A stretch of DNA of 8,710 nucleotides from Vulcanimicrobiota bacterium (lineage in GTDB: Bacteria > Eremiobacterota > Eremiobacteria > Baltobacterales > Baltobacteraceae): NCBI GenBank assembly GCA_028287545.1, contig JAQBPL010000378.1, forward strand, positions 1 through 8,710, given 5' to 3'. The translations under genes and the position numbers were made by a program. This document shows positions 1 through 5,772 of this stretch, in pieces (the first letter of the stretch is position 1; the number at the start of each line of letters is the position of its first letter). The notes under the pieces were generated by a model. The model had not been told where the DNA came from, did not search any database, and was given only the letters and a program-made list of their open reading frames with translations.

Positions 1-2
1 GC

Positions 3-539
3 TATCTGCGCCGGGCGATGAACCGCTACGTGACGCGCGATCTTCAAACGCGCATGCGGCTCGCGCTGGCATCCTACAACGCGGGGCCGGCGGCGGTCGC
101 ACGGTACAACGGGGTCCCGCCGTATCGCGAGACGCGCGCGTACGTCGACAATGTGATGCGCACTCGCCGCGCGCTCGCCGCGAGGGTCGACGCGCACATG
201 ACGTTCGACGTAGCGGCGTTCGTTGCGAGCCGGCCGGTTGCGCCGACCGCTTCCGCCATATCGAAAAATCAGATCGCTTCGGTGAACGTCGTCGCGCCTC
301 GGCATGCGCCGCGCAGCGCGAAGACGTACCGCAAGCACGCCGTGGCGCGCATCGAGCCGGTCCGGCCGACGCGCCTCGCGATCGCGACACCGCCGCCGCA
401 GCAGTGGGAGACGTCGCACTCGTTCTTTGCCCGGATGCTCGGCCTGCGCCATCGTGTCCCGCGGCCGTCGACGGTCGCGGTAGGGGACGCTTCTACCGAT
501 CGACAGGTCGAGGAAACACCCGCCGTCCTGCCGCCGTAA
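3..539 (+). CDS. Lytic murein transglycosylase, C-terminal part (5' truncated by window edge)
   Basis: This is the end of a gene that begins before the window; 178 codons are visible in the frame starting at position 3. Visible residues 17-48 contain [12 protein letters not shown] followed by [11 protein letters not shown], the conserved end of the SLT (lysozyme-like) transglycosylase domain. Enzymes of this family cleave the MurNAc-GlcNAc bond of peptidoglycan in the periplasm, forming 1,6-anhydro ends. The catalytic glutamate normally lies upstream of this motif, so it is outside the window. After the domain comes a roughly 110-residue tail rich in Ala, Arg and Pro with no recognisable fold. 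The stop is TAA at 537-539. The family call is secure from the YNAG and PPYxETxxYV signatures; the subtype (Slt70-like, MltC/E-like or other) cannot be decided. Confidence 0.85.
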   Translation, partial: YLRRAMNRYVTRDLQTRMRLALASYNAGPAAVARYNGVPPYRETRAYVDNVMRTRRALAARVDAHMTFDVAAFVASRPVAPTASAISKNQIASVNVVAPRHAPRSAKTYRKHAVARIEPVRPTRLAIATPPPQQWETSHSFFARMLGLRHRVPRPSTVAVGDASTDRQVEETPAVLPP

Positions 540-617
540 GTGACGCCGCACGGTCGTGCAGATTCCCCCAAAAATGTGGAGTTGTGCCGGTACCCGCTAC
601 GGGGAAACCGACGCATC

Positions 618-1031
618 ATGAATACGAAGTCCACCGCAGTCGAAATCATCCGCCCGCTCGCCTTGGGACTCGGCATTTTCGGGGCCGGCAGCGCGATCGG
701 CGCAGCGCAAGTTTCGAACCCCTGCGCGCCGGCCGGCCCGGTTGCGTACGACACGTTCGATTCCGCCTACAACTCGGTCGACGGCTGGCAAAGCACATGG
801 GATACCGGCAACTACGACCGCAACCATATCCTGCTCGGCACCGTCGGATCGTTCGCACCCTACCGCCTCACCATGCTGACTCGGCAAGGCGACAGCATGA
901 CGGTCGACTTGAAGAACGGTACGGTGATCCGTCCGAACGGAGCCAAGCCGGCGCCCGGAGAGCGCGTCGCCGTGTTCGGCTACTGGAGTAACGGCACGTT
1001 CATCGCGAACCGCGTCGTGCTGCACGGCTGA
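618..1031 (+). CDS. Small secreted protein with a possible OB-like/DUF5666-like C-terminal half
   Basis: A 137-residue protein I cannot assign to a named gene. The frame is open from a GTG at 540, but the ATG at 618 is preferred because it places an N-terminal signal directly at the start: polar residues 1-11, a hydrophobic stretch at about 12-30, then a likely cleavage site near the GAAQ. A weak purine run, GGGGA, lies 12 nt upstream. Residues 72-137 alternate short strands and turns (GTVGSF, DSMTVDLKNGTVI, PAPGERVAVFGYW, GTFIANRVVL). This resembles the small beta-barrel repeats of DUF5666 or OB-fold extracellular proteins. One cysteine (C36) follows the signal region, but there is no clear lipobox before it. 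It is probably periplasmic or exported, with unknown function. A strong terminator follows 29 nt after the stop. Confidence 0.7.
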   Translation: MNTKSTAVEIIRPLALGLGIFGAGSAIGAAQVSNPCAPAGPVAYDTFDSAYNSVDGWQSTWDTGNYDRNHILLGTVGSFAPYRLTMLTRQGDSMTVDLKNGTVIRPNGAKPAPGERVAVFGYWSNGTFIANRVVLHG

Positions 1032-1059
1032 CCGCCGTTCCGTCACCCACCGTCTGCGC

Positions 1060-1096
1060 AAAAGCCCGGCCGTCCCGTTGCGACGACCGGGCTTTT
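1060..1096 (+). terminator. Rho-independent terminator after the small secreted protein gene
   Basis: A 10-bp perfect stem, AAAAGCCCGG (1060-1069) with CCGGGCTTTT (1087-1096), encloses a further 4-bp pairing CGTC (1071-1074) with GACG (1082-1085). The only imperfection between the two helices is one C/A mismatch. The descending arm ends in four T residues, as expected for an intrinsic terminator on the + strand. The run of A on the other arm means it could also stop transcription coming from the opposite strand. Confidence 0.8.
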
Positions 1097-1134
1097 CACG
1101 CACATCGGGCAAGCGGCCGCTGGGTACTGAGCGC

Positions 1135-1155
1135 GCCGCGCGCGAAGCGCGCGGC
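1135..1155 (+). promoter_or_regulatory. Perfect 9-bp hairpin abutting a start codon
   Basis: GCCGCGCGC (1135-1143) pairs perfectly with GCGCGCGGC (1147-1155), leaving a GAA triloop; the base after the stem is the A of the ATG at 1156. All nine pairs are G-C, so the RNA hairpin should be very stable. It occupies exactly the place where a ribosome binding site would lie. It could limit translation of the downstream gene or mark a structured 5' end. The role is inference; only the inverted repeat and its position are seen. Confidence 0.5.
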
Positions 1156-1638
1156 ATGAAACAAACGATTCCGACGATCGCCGTCGCCGTCGCCCTCGGG
1201 TTCGGTGCGGCGGCTCCCGCTTCGGCAGAGGCTCCCGCGACGATCCACGGGGTCGTCTACGAGTGCTCCACCCGTCACGCGCTCGCGAGCGCGTACGTGA
1301 CACTGCGCGGCGTGGACAACGGCGATGTGTTCAACATGCGGACCGACGCGAAGGGCCGTTTCGCGCGCGTCGGACTCACGCCGGGCCGTTGGCTCATCGA
1401 GGCGTCGAGCCGGCCCGGCGCTGCCGGCGAACGCGATGCCGCCTCACGCCTGGCAATGCTCGAAACCGACGACGTGCTCGACATGGTGATCGGTACGCGG
1501 CTCCTGAGCACGGCGCGCGCGACACCTGTTCGCCCCGCCGTTGATCGCCCCGCGAACGCCAACACACCGCACCCGCTGTGCGACTCGGCCCGCGTCCCGC
1601 AAGCCCCCACGACCGCGGACCGAACGATTATCCACTGA
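1156..1638 (+). CDS. Secreted carboxypeptidase-regulatory-like (CarboxypepD_reg) domain protein
   Basis: A 160-residue protein with a clear Sec-type signal peptide: K2, a hydrophobic core at about 5-20, and a cleavage site after ASA at residue 24. Residues 29-86 match the pattern of the carboxypeptidase regulatory-like beta-sandwich (IHGVVYE, ALASAYVTLRG, FNMRTDAKGRFARVGLTPGRW). This module is common as an accessory or adhesion domain in exported proteins and at the N-terminus of TonB-dependent receptors; here it stands alone with a low-complexity tail. Cysteines C38 and C142 could form a disulfide. The ATG at 1156 is chosen because the signal peptide starts there; no Shine-Dalgarno is visible, since the space is filled by a hairpin. 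The function is unknown beyond being exported. Confidence 0.75.
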   Translation: MKQTIPTIAVAVALGFGAAAPASAEAPATIHGVVYECSTRHALASAYVTLRGVDNGDVFNMRTDAKGRFARVGLTPGRWLIEASSRPGAAGERDAASRLAMLETDDVLDMVIGTRLLSTARATPVRPAVDRPANANTPHPLCDSARVPQAPTTADRTIIH

Positions 1639-1676
1639 TCGCGGAGTGACACCCTGCTGGCACGGTGCCGTCGTAG

Positions 1677-1688
1677 CATCGGCCGATG
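1677..1688. repeat. 12-bp perfect palindrome overlapping a start codon, with a possible leaderless -10 element
   Basis: CATCGGCCGATG reads identically on both strands and contains the ATG at 1686. The overlapping TAGCAT (1674-1679) fits a TANNNT -10 hexamer, and the expected transcription start about seven bases later would coincide with the A of the ATG. No convincing -35 element is visible 16-18 bases upstream. A 12-bp palindrome is expected about twice by chance in a window this long, so the case rests on its location. Confidence 0.25.
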
Positions 1689-1925
1689 GCGTACCCGCTC
1701 TCGTTCGGCTTCTCGGCGTTCGTCGATCCGGCCGACCTTCCGTATCTGCGTTTGCTCGAGCACTGCGCTCGCGCACGCCGTGACCTGGGCCTGCCGAGTT
1801 TGACGCGGGCTGAGCTCGAAGCGCTGCTCGAACGACGGGTGCGGGCGCCCCGCGGCGCATTTCCGCCGAACGTCGTGCCGTTGCGCGATCGCCGCCGGCA
1901 GGCGGCCGGCGACGAGGGGGCCTAG
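1686..1925 (+). CDS. Hypothetical protein, 79 residues
   Basis: A short, unrecognised reading frame. It predicts a soluble protein: residues 1-15 are hydrophobic/aromatic (YPLSFGFSAFVDP), and residues 18-52 look helical with repeated Leu and Arg (LPYLRLLEHCARARRD, LTRAELEALLERRV). The last 25 residues are Arg/Ala-rich and probably disordered. There is no signal peptide and no Shine-Dalgarno; a TAGCAT hexamer just upstream would be compatible with a leaderless message. It sits 47 nt after the preceding gene and 35 nt before the thioesterase gene on the same strand, so it could be co-transcribed with the latter. The helical amphipathic pattern and tight fit favour a real gene, but in GC-rich DNA a frame this long can be accidental. 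Confidence 0.45.
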   Translation: MAYPLSFGFSAFVDPADLPYLRLLEHCARARRDLGLPSLTRAELEALLERRVRAPRGAFPPNVVPLRDRRRQAAGDEGA

Positions 1926-1960
1926 CGGTCCCAGCCCGCTCGGCTCCGAAATGGGACATC

Positions 1961-2383
1961 GTGTTCGATGGGTATCGGTTCGTGCGGGATCAGCGCGTCG
2001 CGTTTCGCGATCTCGACTATTTCCGACACGTCAACAACGCAGCGTACGTGACCTGGACGGAAACGCTGCGCATCGAGTACATGGTCGAAGTCGTCGGCGT
2101 GCCGATGGATGCGCAGGTCGGCATCATCATGGCCTCGCAGCGATTCGACTACGCCTATCCGGTCGGACCGGGAGAGGTCGTCGCGGTCGGAATCCGGTGC
2201 TCGCGTCTGGGCACCAAATCGCTCGACTTCGAATACGAAATCTACAGCCGCACCGCCGAGAAACTTGCAGTGCGCGGTTTCAACGCGATCGTCGCCTACG
2301 ACTACGGCGCCGGCGCGTCGGTCCCAATCCCAAGCGCGTGGCGCGAAGCGATCGTCGCGTTCGAGCCGGGACTACAGGCGTAG
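1961..2383 (+). CDS. Acyl-CoA thioesterase, hotdog fold (4-hydroxybenzoyl-CoA thioesterase/YbgC-FadM type)
   Basis: A 140-residue protein of the usual length for this family. Residues 13-37 hold the signature: FRDLDYFRHVNNAAYV followed by W-T-E and an Arg, i.e. the D-x-D-x(3)-HVNN-x(2)-Y motif containing the catalytic Asp of the 4HBT family. The family hydrolyses acyl-CoA thioesters in the cytoplasm; the acyl substrate cannot be read from sequence. Residues 58-114 supply the remaining strands (RFDYAYPVGPGEVVAVGIR, LDFEYEIYS, KLAVRGFNAIVAYDY). The start is GTG at 1961, the only in-frame start near the motif; GGGA four bases upstream is a weak Shine-Dalgarno. The last 12 bases overlap the end of the convergent gene. 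Confidence 0.88.
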   Translation: MFDGYRFVRDQRVAFRDLDYFRHVNNAAYVTWTETLRIEYMVEVVGVPMDAQVGIIMASQRFDYAYPVGPGEVVAVGIRCSRLGTKSLDFEYEIYSRTAEKLAVRGFNAIVAYDYGAGASVPIPSAWREAIVAFEPGLQA

Positions 2384-3172
2384 CCGATATCCTAGAACCG
2401 GCGCCCAGCCGACGTTGCGGTCGGCGAGCGCGCCGGGAATGTCGCTGTAGCGCGACGTGAAGTTGATGTAGCGAAGACCCAAGAGCACTTCTCCGCGGCG
2501 CGAGACGCTGTGTGCGATGCGGGCGTAGCCGTCGACCTGCGTGGCGGTCTCCGGATCGCTGAACGCGACCGCCGCGTTCCCGAAGTTCGGGTGCGGGATC
2601 GAGCGCGCGTCGCGCCCGTGCATCGAGGGGTTCACCGCCGCGCCGAACTCGAAGCGGTCACGGCCGAGCGCGACGTCGCGGCCCGCCTCCAGCCGCAGCC
2701 CTGCGACGCGCGAAGACTCCATCTCCGAACCGTTCAAAAAATAGTAGTTCCCGTCGTGATACTCGTAGTAGTTCGAGGGAAGGTTGCCGTAGTCGGTGCG
2801 CTGCGTGTAAATCGTCTCCCCGATGCCGGCGAACCACCCGCCGGTGAACGCGTGCCGCACCGTGCCGTTCAGAACGGAGAGACGCGTCGTGCGTGTTCCG
2901 ACGCTGGTGTTCGGCCCGTTGCCGTAATTGAAAGCGAGCGGCGGAAGGCCCTCGACGCGCAGGGACTCGCTGCCGCGGCGCAGCGTCACCTCGCCGAGCG
3001 GAAGCGGCGCGAAGGTGAAACGGTCGGCCTGGTTGCGCGCGACCTCGTGCTGCCCGTTCAGCGCGTTTACGGTGACGGCGATCGTAGCTTCGATCGGCTC
3101 GGCCTGCGCGGCCGGCGAACGCATGAAGAGCGCTGCCGTGAACGCCGCAGCGATGAAGACACCCTTGTTCAT
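2372..3172 (-). CDS. Putative outer-membrane beta-barrel protein
   Basis: A 266-residue exported protein. The signal peptide is clear: MNKG, a hydrophobic core at 5-16, and AQA before a predicted cut at residue 24. The frame opens further upstream, but the ATG at 3172 has AAAAGG seven bases before it and starts the signal peptide. The mature part has alternating hydrophobic/polar strands with aromatic girdle residues and Asn/Gly/Asp turns (TGGWFAGIGETIYTQR, YYEYHDGNYYFLNG, EVLLGLRYINFTSRY), and ends with a strand WAPVLGYRLRL. That is characteristic of small outer-membrane barrels, although the last residue is Leu rather than the usual Phe. I cannot place it in a named family. It is the last gene of the - strand operon, 58 bp after tgt, and its stop overlaps the convergent thioesterase gene. 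It may be an OmpW-like or DUF-type barrel. The barrel call is inferred from pattern only. Confidence 0.6.
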   Translation of the reverse strand: MNKGVFIAAAFTAALFMRSPAAQAEPIEATIAVTVNALNGQHEVARNQADRFTFAPLPLGEVTLRRGSESLRVEGLPPLAFNYGNGPNTSVGTRTTRLSVLNGTVRHAFTGGWFAGIGETIYTQRTDYGNLPSNYYEYHDGNYYFLNGSEMESSRVAGLRLEAGRDVALGRDRFEFGAAVNPSMHGRDARSIPHPNFGNAAVAFSDPETATQVDGYARIAHSVSRRGEVLLGLRYINFTSRYSDIPGALADRNVGWAPVLGYRLRL

Positions 3173-3230
3173 GGGCCTGCCTTTTGGCGCGCACGCGGCG
3201 GGCGCCTGTTCGCCTGGGCGGGCGGCCCTG

Positions 3231-4334
3231 CTAGTCCGGCGGCGCGAGTACGGCGTCGCGAAAGGCTTCCCAGCGGCCGGCCTCAATCGCTGCCCGCGCG
3301 TCGCGCACGAGGCTCGTGAGCGCGGCGACGTTGTGGTACGAGAGCAGACGCTGCGCGAGCAGCTCGCCGGAGCGGAACAGATGGGAGAGATACGCCTTCG
3401 TATACGTGGCGCAGACGCGGCAGTCGCACTGGGGGTCGAGCGGGGCGAATTCCCGCGCGTTTCCGACGTTGCGCACGTTGTACTCGACGCCGCTGCGGGT
3501 GAGCACGCGCCCGTGGCGACCGCTGCGCGTCGGGTAGACGCAGTCGAACAAATCGATCCCGCGATCGATCCCGGCGAGCAGATCGCGCACGGTCCCCACG
3601 CCCATCAGATAGCGCGGTTTCCCGGCCGGCAGCAGGGCGGCGGTGAAGCGCGCCACGCGGTCCATCTCGTCGCGCGACTCGCCGACGGAGAGTCCGCCGA
3701 TCGCGTAGCCGGGGAGATCGAGTTCGACCAGTTCCGCCGCGCTGCGCGCGCGCAAGTCGTCCTCGAGACCGCCTTGCACGATGCCGAACAGGAGGGTCGG
3801 TCCGCGCCGCCACGCGGCGGCGCATCGTCGGGCCCAGGCGGTCGTGCGCTCGACGGCGCGCTCGATCTCGGCGCGCTCCGACGGCAGCTTGACGCACTGA
3901 TCGAACGCCATCGCGATGTCGACGCCGAGATCTTCTTGAAACGCGACGACGGACTCCGGCGTGAAGCGGTGCGCGCTCCCGTCGAGATGCGAGCGGAACG
4001 TCACGCCGTCTTCGTCGATTTCGCGCCGCGACTCGAGGCTGAACACTTGGAAGCCGCCCGAATCGGTGAGGATCGGCCCGTCCCAAGCCATGAAGCGGTG
4101 AATCCCGCCCGCGGCGACGAGCGTGTCGCGCCCCGGGCGCAGCCACAGATGGTACGTGTTCGCCAGCACGATGCGCGCGCCGAGTTCGTGGAGGTCGCGC
4201 GGTTCGAGCAGCTTCACGTCGCCGAGCGTCCCGACCGGCATGAAGCACGGCGTGGCGACCGCACCGTGCGCCGTCCCAAGGGTCCCCCGCCGCGCGCCGC
4301 CGGATGTCGCGTGCAGCACGAAATCACCGATCAC
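3231..4334 (-). CDS. tgt: Queuine/preQ1 tRNA-guanine ribosyltransferase
   Basis: The product exchanges guanine-34 for the 7-deazaguanine preQ1 in the anticodon of tRNA(Asp, Asn, His, Tyr), a step of queuosine synthesis in the cytoplasm. It has 367 residues, close to the usual 370-375. Visible motifs are MPVGTLGDVK (32-41), LANTYHLWLRPG (58-69), the substrate-binding TDSGGFQVFSL (90-100, with D91), FDQC (143-146), VQGG (186-189), GGLSVGE (213-219) and the nucleophile region FDCVYPTR with D264. The structural zinc site is complete: C303, C305, C308 and H334, with the family spacing. The start is GTG at 4334, preceded at seven bases by GAAGGA, a Shine-Dalgarno that lies inside a repeat element. 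It is downstream of rluD and upstream of the barrel protein. Confidence 0.97.
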   Translation of the reverse strand: MIGDFVLHATSGGARRGTLGTAHGAVATPCFMPVGTLGDVKLLEPRDLHELGARIVLANTYHLWLRPGRDTLVAAGGIHRFMAWDGPILTDSGGFQVFSLESRREIDEDGVTFRSHLDGSAHRFTPESVVAFQEDLGVDIAMAFDQCVKLPSERAEIERAVERTTAWARRCAAAWRRGPTLLFGIVQGGLEDDLRARSAAELVELDLPGYAIGGLSVGESRDEMDRVARFTAALLPAGKPRYLMGVGTVRDLLAGIDRGIDLFDCVYPTRSGRHGRVLTRSGVEYNVRNVGNAREFAPLDPQCDCRVCATYTKAYLSHLFRSGELLAQRLLSYHNVAALTSLVRDARAAIEAGRWEAFRDAVLAPPD

Positions 4335-4341
4335 TCAATGA

Positions 4342-4391
4342 TCCTTCGACAAGCTCAGGATGACATTTCCTTCGACAAGCTCAGGATGACA
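4342..4391 (-). repeat. Two tandem identical 24-nt repeats filling the rluD-tgt junction
   Basis: Copies at 4342-4365 and 4368-4391 are identical over 24 bases and separated by TT. On the + strand each begins TCCTTCGACAAG and ends CTCAGGATGACA; on the coding (-) strand each begins TGTCATCCTGAG and ends CTTGTCGAAGGA. The outer bases TCCT and AGGA are complementary, so each copy can form a weak, imperfect hairpin. From memory, sequences of this type occur as short dispersed intergenic repeats in many bacterial and metagenomic genomes; this could not be checked here. Together they span essentially the whole gap between the two genes and provide functional signals to both. Confidence 0.9.
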
Positions 4392-5283
4392 GCGGTGCGC
4401 GGAGCATGGCGAGCGTTGCGAGATATTCCGGAGGTGGCTCGCTCTCGAAGGACATCATTTGTTTTGTGCGCGGGTGCTTGAAGCGGAGGCGCCAGGCGTG
4501 CAGGGCTTGTCCCGGCAGCGGCAGGCGCGAGTCGCTGCGGCCGTAGATGCCGTCGTTGACGATCGGATGACCGAGCGCCGCCATGTGCACGCGGATCTGA
4601 TGCGTGCGCCCGGTCTCCAACTTGAATGTCAGCTCGCTCGTGCCGAGCAGCCGTTCGCGCAGCGCGTAGTGCGTGACGGACGGCTTGCCCTCGGCGCGAA
4701 TCGCGTACTTCATCCGGTTGCGCGGATCGCGGCCGATCGCGCCGCGGATCGTCCCCTCGAGGTCGTCGGGGACGCCGATCACGATGCCGCGGTACTCGCG
4801 TTCGATGTAGCGCGCCTGCATCGCGCGCCCCAGCGTGCCGAGCGCCGCTTCGGTCTTCGCCACCAGAATCAACCCCGACGTGTCGCGGTCGAGCCGATGG
4901 ATCAGGCCGGCGCGAACGCGTTCGCCCGGAAGGGAGGCGACGTGCGCGAGCAGCGCGTTGACCAGCGTTCCGTCGGTCGCACCGTGCGCCGGGTGCGTCA
5001 CCATCCCGGCCGGCTTGTCGACGACGAGCAGATCCTCGTCCTCGTAGGCGATCTCGAGCGCGATCTCTTCGGGATCGGCGCTTAACGCTTGCGGTCCTTC
5101 GATCGCGTATTCGACCGCGTCGCCGAACTCGAGCAGGGTGCTCGGTTTTCCCGCCGCGCCGTTGACCGTCGCGGCCCCGGCGCGCAGCGCCGCGGAGACG
5201 TGCGAACGCGAGAATCCGGTGAGCCGCGTCAGGAGAACGTCGAGCCGCGTCCCGGCATCGGCGTCGTCGACGACGTGGCTCAG
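4381..5283 (-). CDS. rluD: RluA/RluD-family 23S rRNA pseudouridine synthase
   Basis: The product isomerises uridine to pseudouridine in rRNA. Numbered from a CTG start at 5283 it has 300 residues. An S4 RNA-binding domain occupies about 12-62 (GTRLDVLLTRLTGFSRSHV, VNG), and the catalytic domain about 75-285. Catalytic D132 is in GLIHRLDRDTSGL, preceded by LLVVDKPAGMVTHPA (85-99); the late family motifs TGRTHQIRVHMAALGHPI (224-241), GIYG and QALHAWRLRF are all present. No ATG, GTG or TTG exists in frame between a point well inside lspA and the S4 domain. The CTG overlaps the lspA stop as CTGA and has GAGG (5291-5294) seven bases upstream, so it is the best start. The final codons and the TGA stop are contributed by a repeat copy. 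The exact paralogue (RluD, RluC or YlyB type) is not certain. Confidence 0.92.
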   Translation of the reverse strand: MSHVVDDADAGTRLDVLLTRLTGFSRSHVSAALRAGAATVNGAAGKPSTLLEFGDAVEYAIEGPQALSADPEEIALEIAYEDEDLLVVDKPAGMVTHPAHGATDGTLVNALLAHVASLPGERVRAGLIHRLDRDTSGLILVAKTEAALGTLGRAMQARYIEREYRGIVIGVPDDLEGTIRGAIGRDPRNRMKYAIRAEGKPSVTHYALRERLLGTSELTFKLETGRTHQIRVHMAALGHPIVNDGIYGRSDSRLPLPGQALHAWRLRFKHPRTKQMMSFESEPPPEYLATLAMLRAPLSS

Positions 5284-5756
5284 GTGCGCGCCTCGCGGCG
5301 CAGCGATGCGATGATGAGCAGCCCCACGCCGATCGTGATCGCCGAATCTGCCACGTTGAACACGTTCGGCCAAATCCGGTAGAAGTCGATGAAGTCGACG
5401 ACCCATTGATGCTGGAAGCGGTCGACGATGTTCCCGATCGCGCCGCCGACGATCATGCCGAACGCGACCCGCACGAGCGCCGAGCGCTGGACGGCGTCGC
5501 GGAACGCATAGGTGAAGATCGCGAGGACCGCCACCGCCAGCACGATGAGCAGCAGCGGCGAGTTGCCGAACATCCCGAACGCGCCGTGCGTGTTCTGTAC
5601 GTACGTGCACCGTAGGAGGCCCGGGATGACCTCACGCTGCGCGCAGCCCATGCCGTGGTCGAGGATATAGGTCTTGGACCAGCGGTCCAGGACGAAGACC
5701 ACGATCGCGACGAGCCACAGGAGAATCACCGGTCGGCCGGTTCTGCCAGCCCTCAC
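5280..5756 (-). CDS. lspA: Lipoprotein signal peptidase (signal peptidase II)
   Basis: This inner-membrane aspartyl protease cleaves the signal peptide from diacylglyceryl-modified prolipoproteins, the step after Lgt. It has 158 residues and four hydrophobic segments (about 8-24, 67-86, 95-112, 134-151), as expected. The conserved signatures are LDRWSK (23-28), QNTHGAFGMF (54-63), and GNIVDRF and NVADSAI carrying the two catalytic aspartates D112 and D137. The start is GTG at 5756, with GGGAG four bases upstream, the same arrangement as in the preceding ccdA gene 16 bp away. The stop TGA overlaps the CTG start of rluD, implying translational coupling. Confidence 0.97.
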   Translation of the reverse strand: MRAGRTGRPVILLWLVAIVVFVLDRWSKTYILDHGMGCAQREVIPGLLRCTYVQNTHGAFGMFGNSPLLLIVLAVAVLAIFTYAFRDAVQRSALVRVAFGMIVGGAIGNIVDRFQHQWVVDFIDFYRIWPNVFNVADSAITIGVGLLIIASLRREART

Positions 5757-5772
5757 CGAACTCCCGGCACCT

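Noticed and set aside
4342..4391. The tandem repeat as the start of a CRISPR array
   Set aside because: There are only two copies, the gap between them is 2 nt with no spacer, and no cas gene is nearby.
2928..4481. A 517-codon open frame on the + strand opposite tgt and the barrel gene
   Set aside because: Its translation is Arg/Ala/Glu-rich with no family motif, and it lies antisense to tgt, which has every catalytic and zinc-binding residue. It is a GC-driven shadow frame.
5284..5610. An N-terminal extension of rluD running back through lspA
   Set aside because: The extension is the shifted-frame translation of lspA, Arg/His-rich without motifs; the RluD family begins near the S4 domain.
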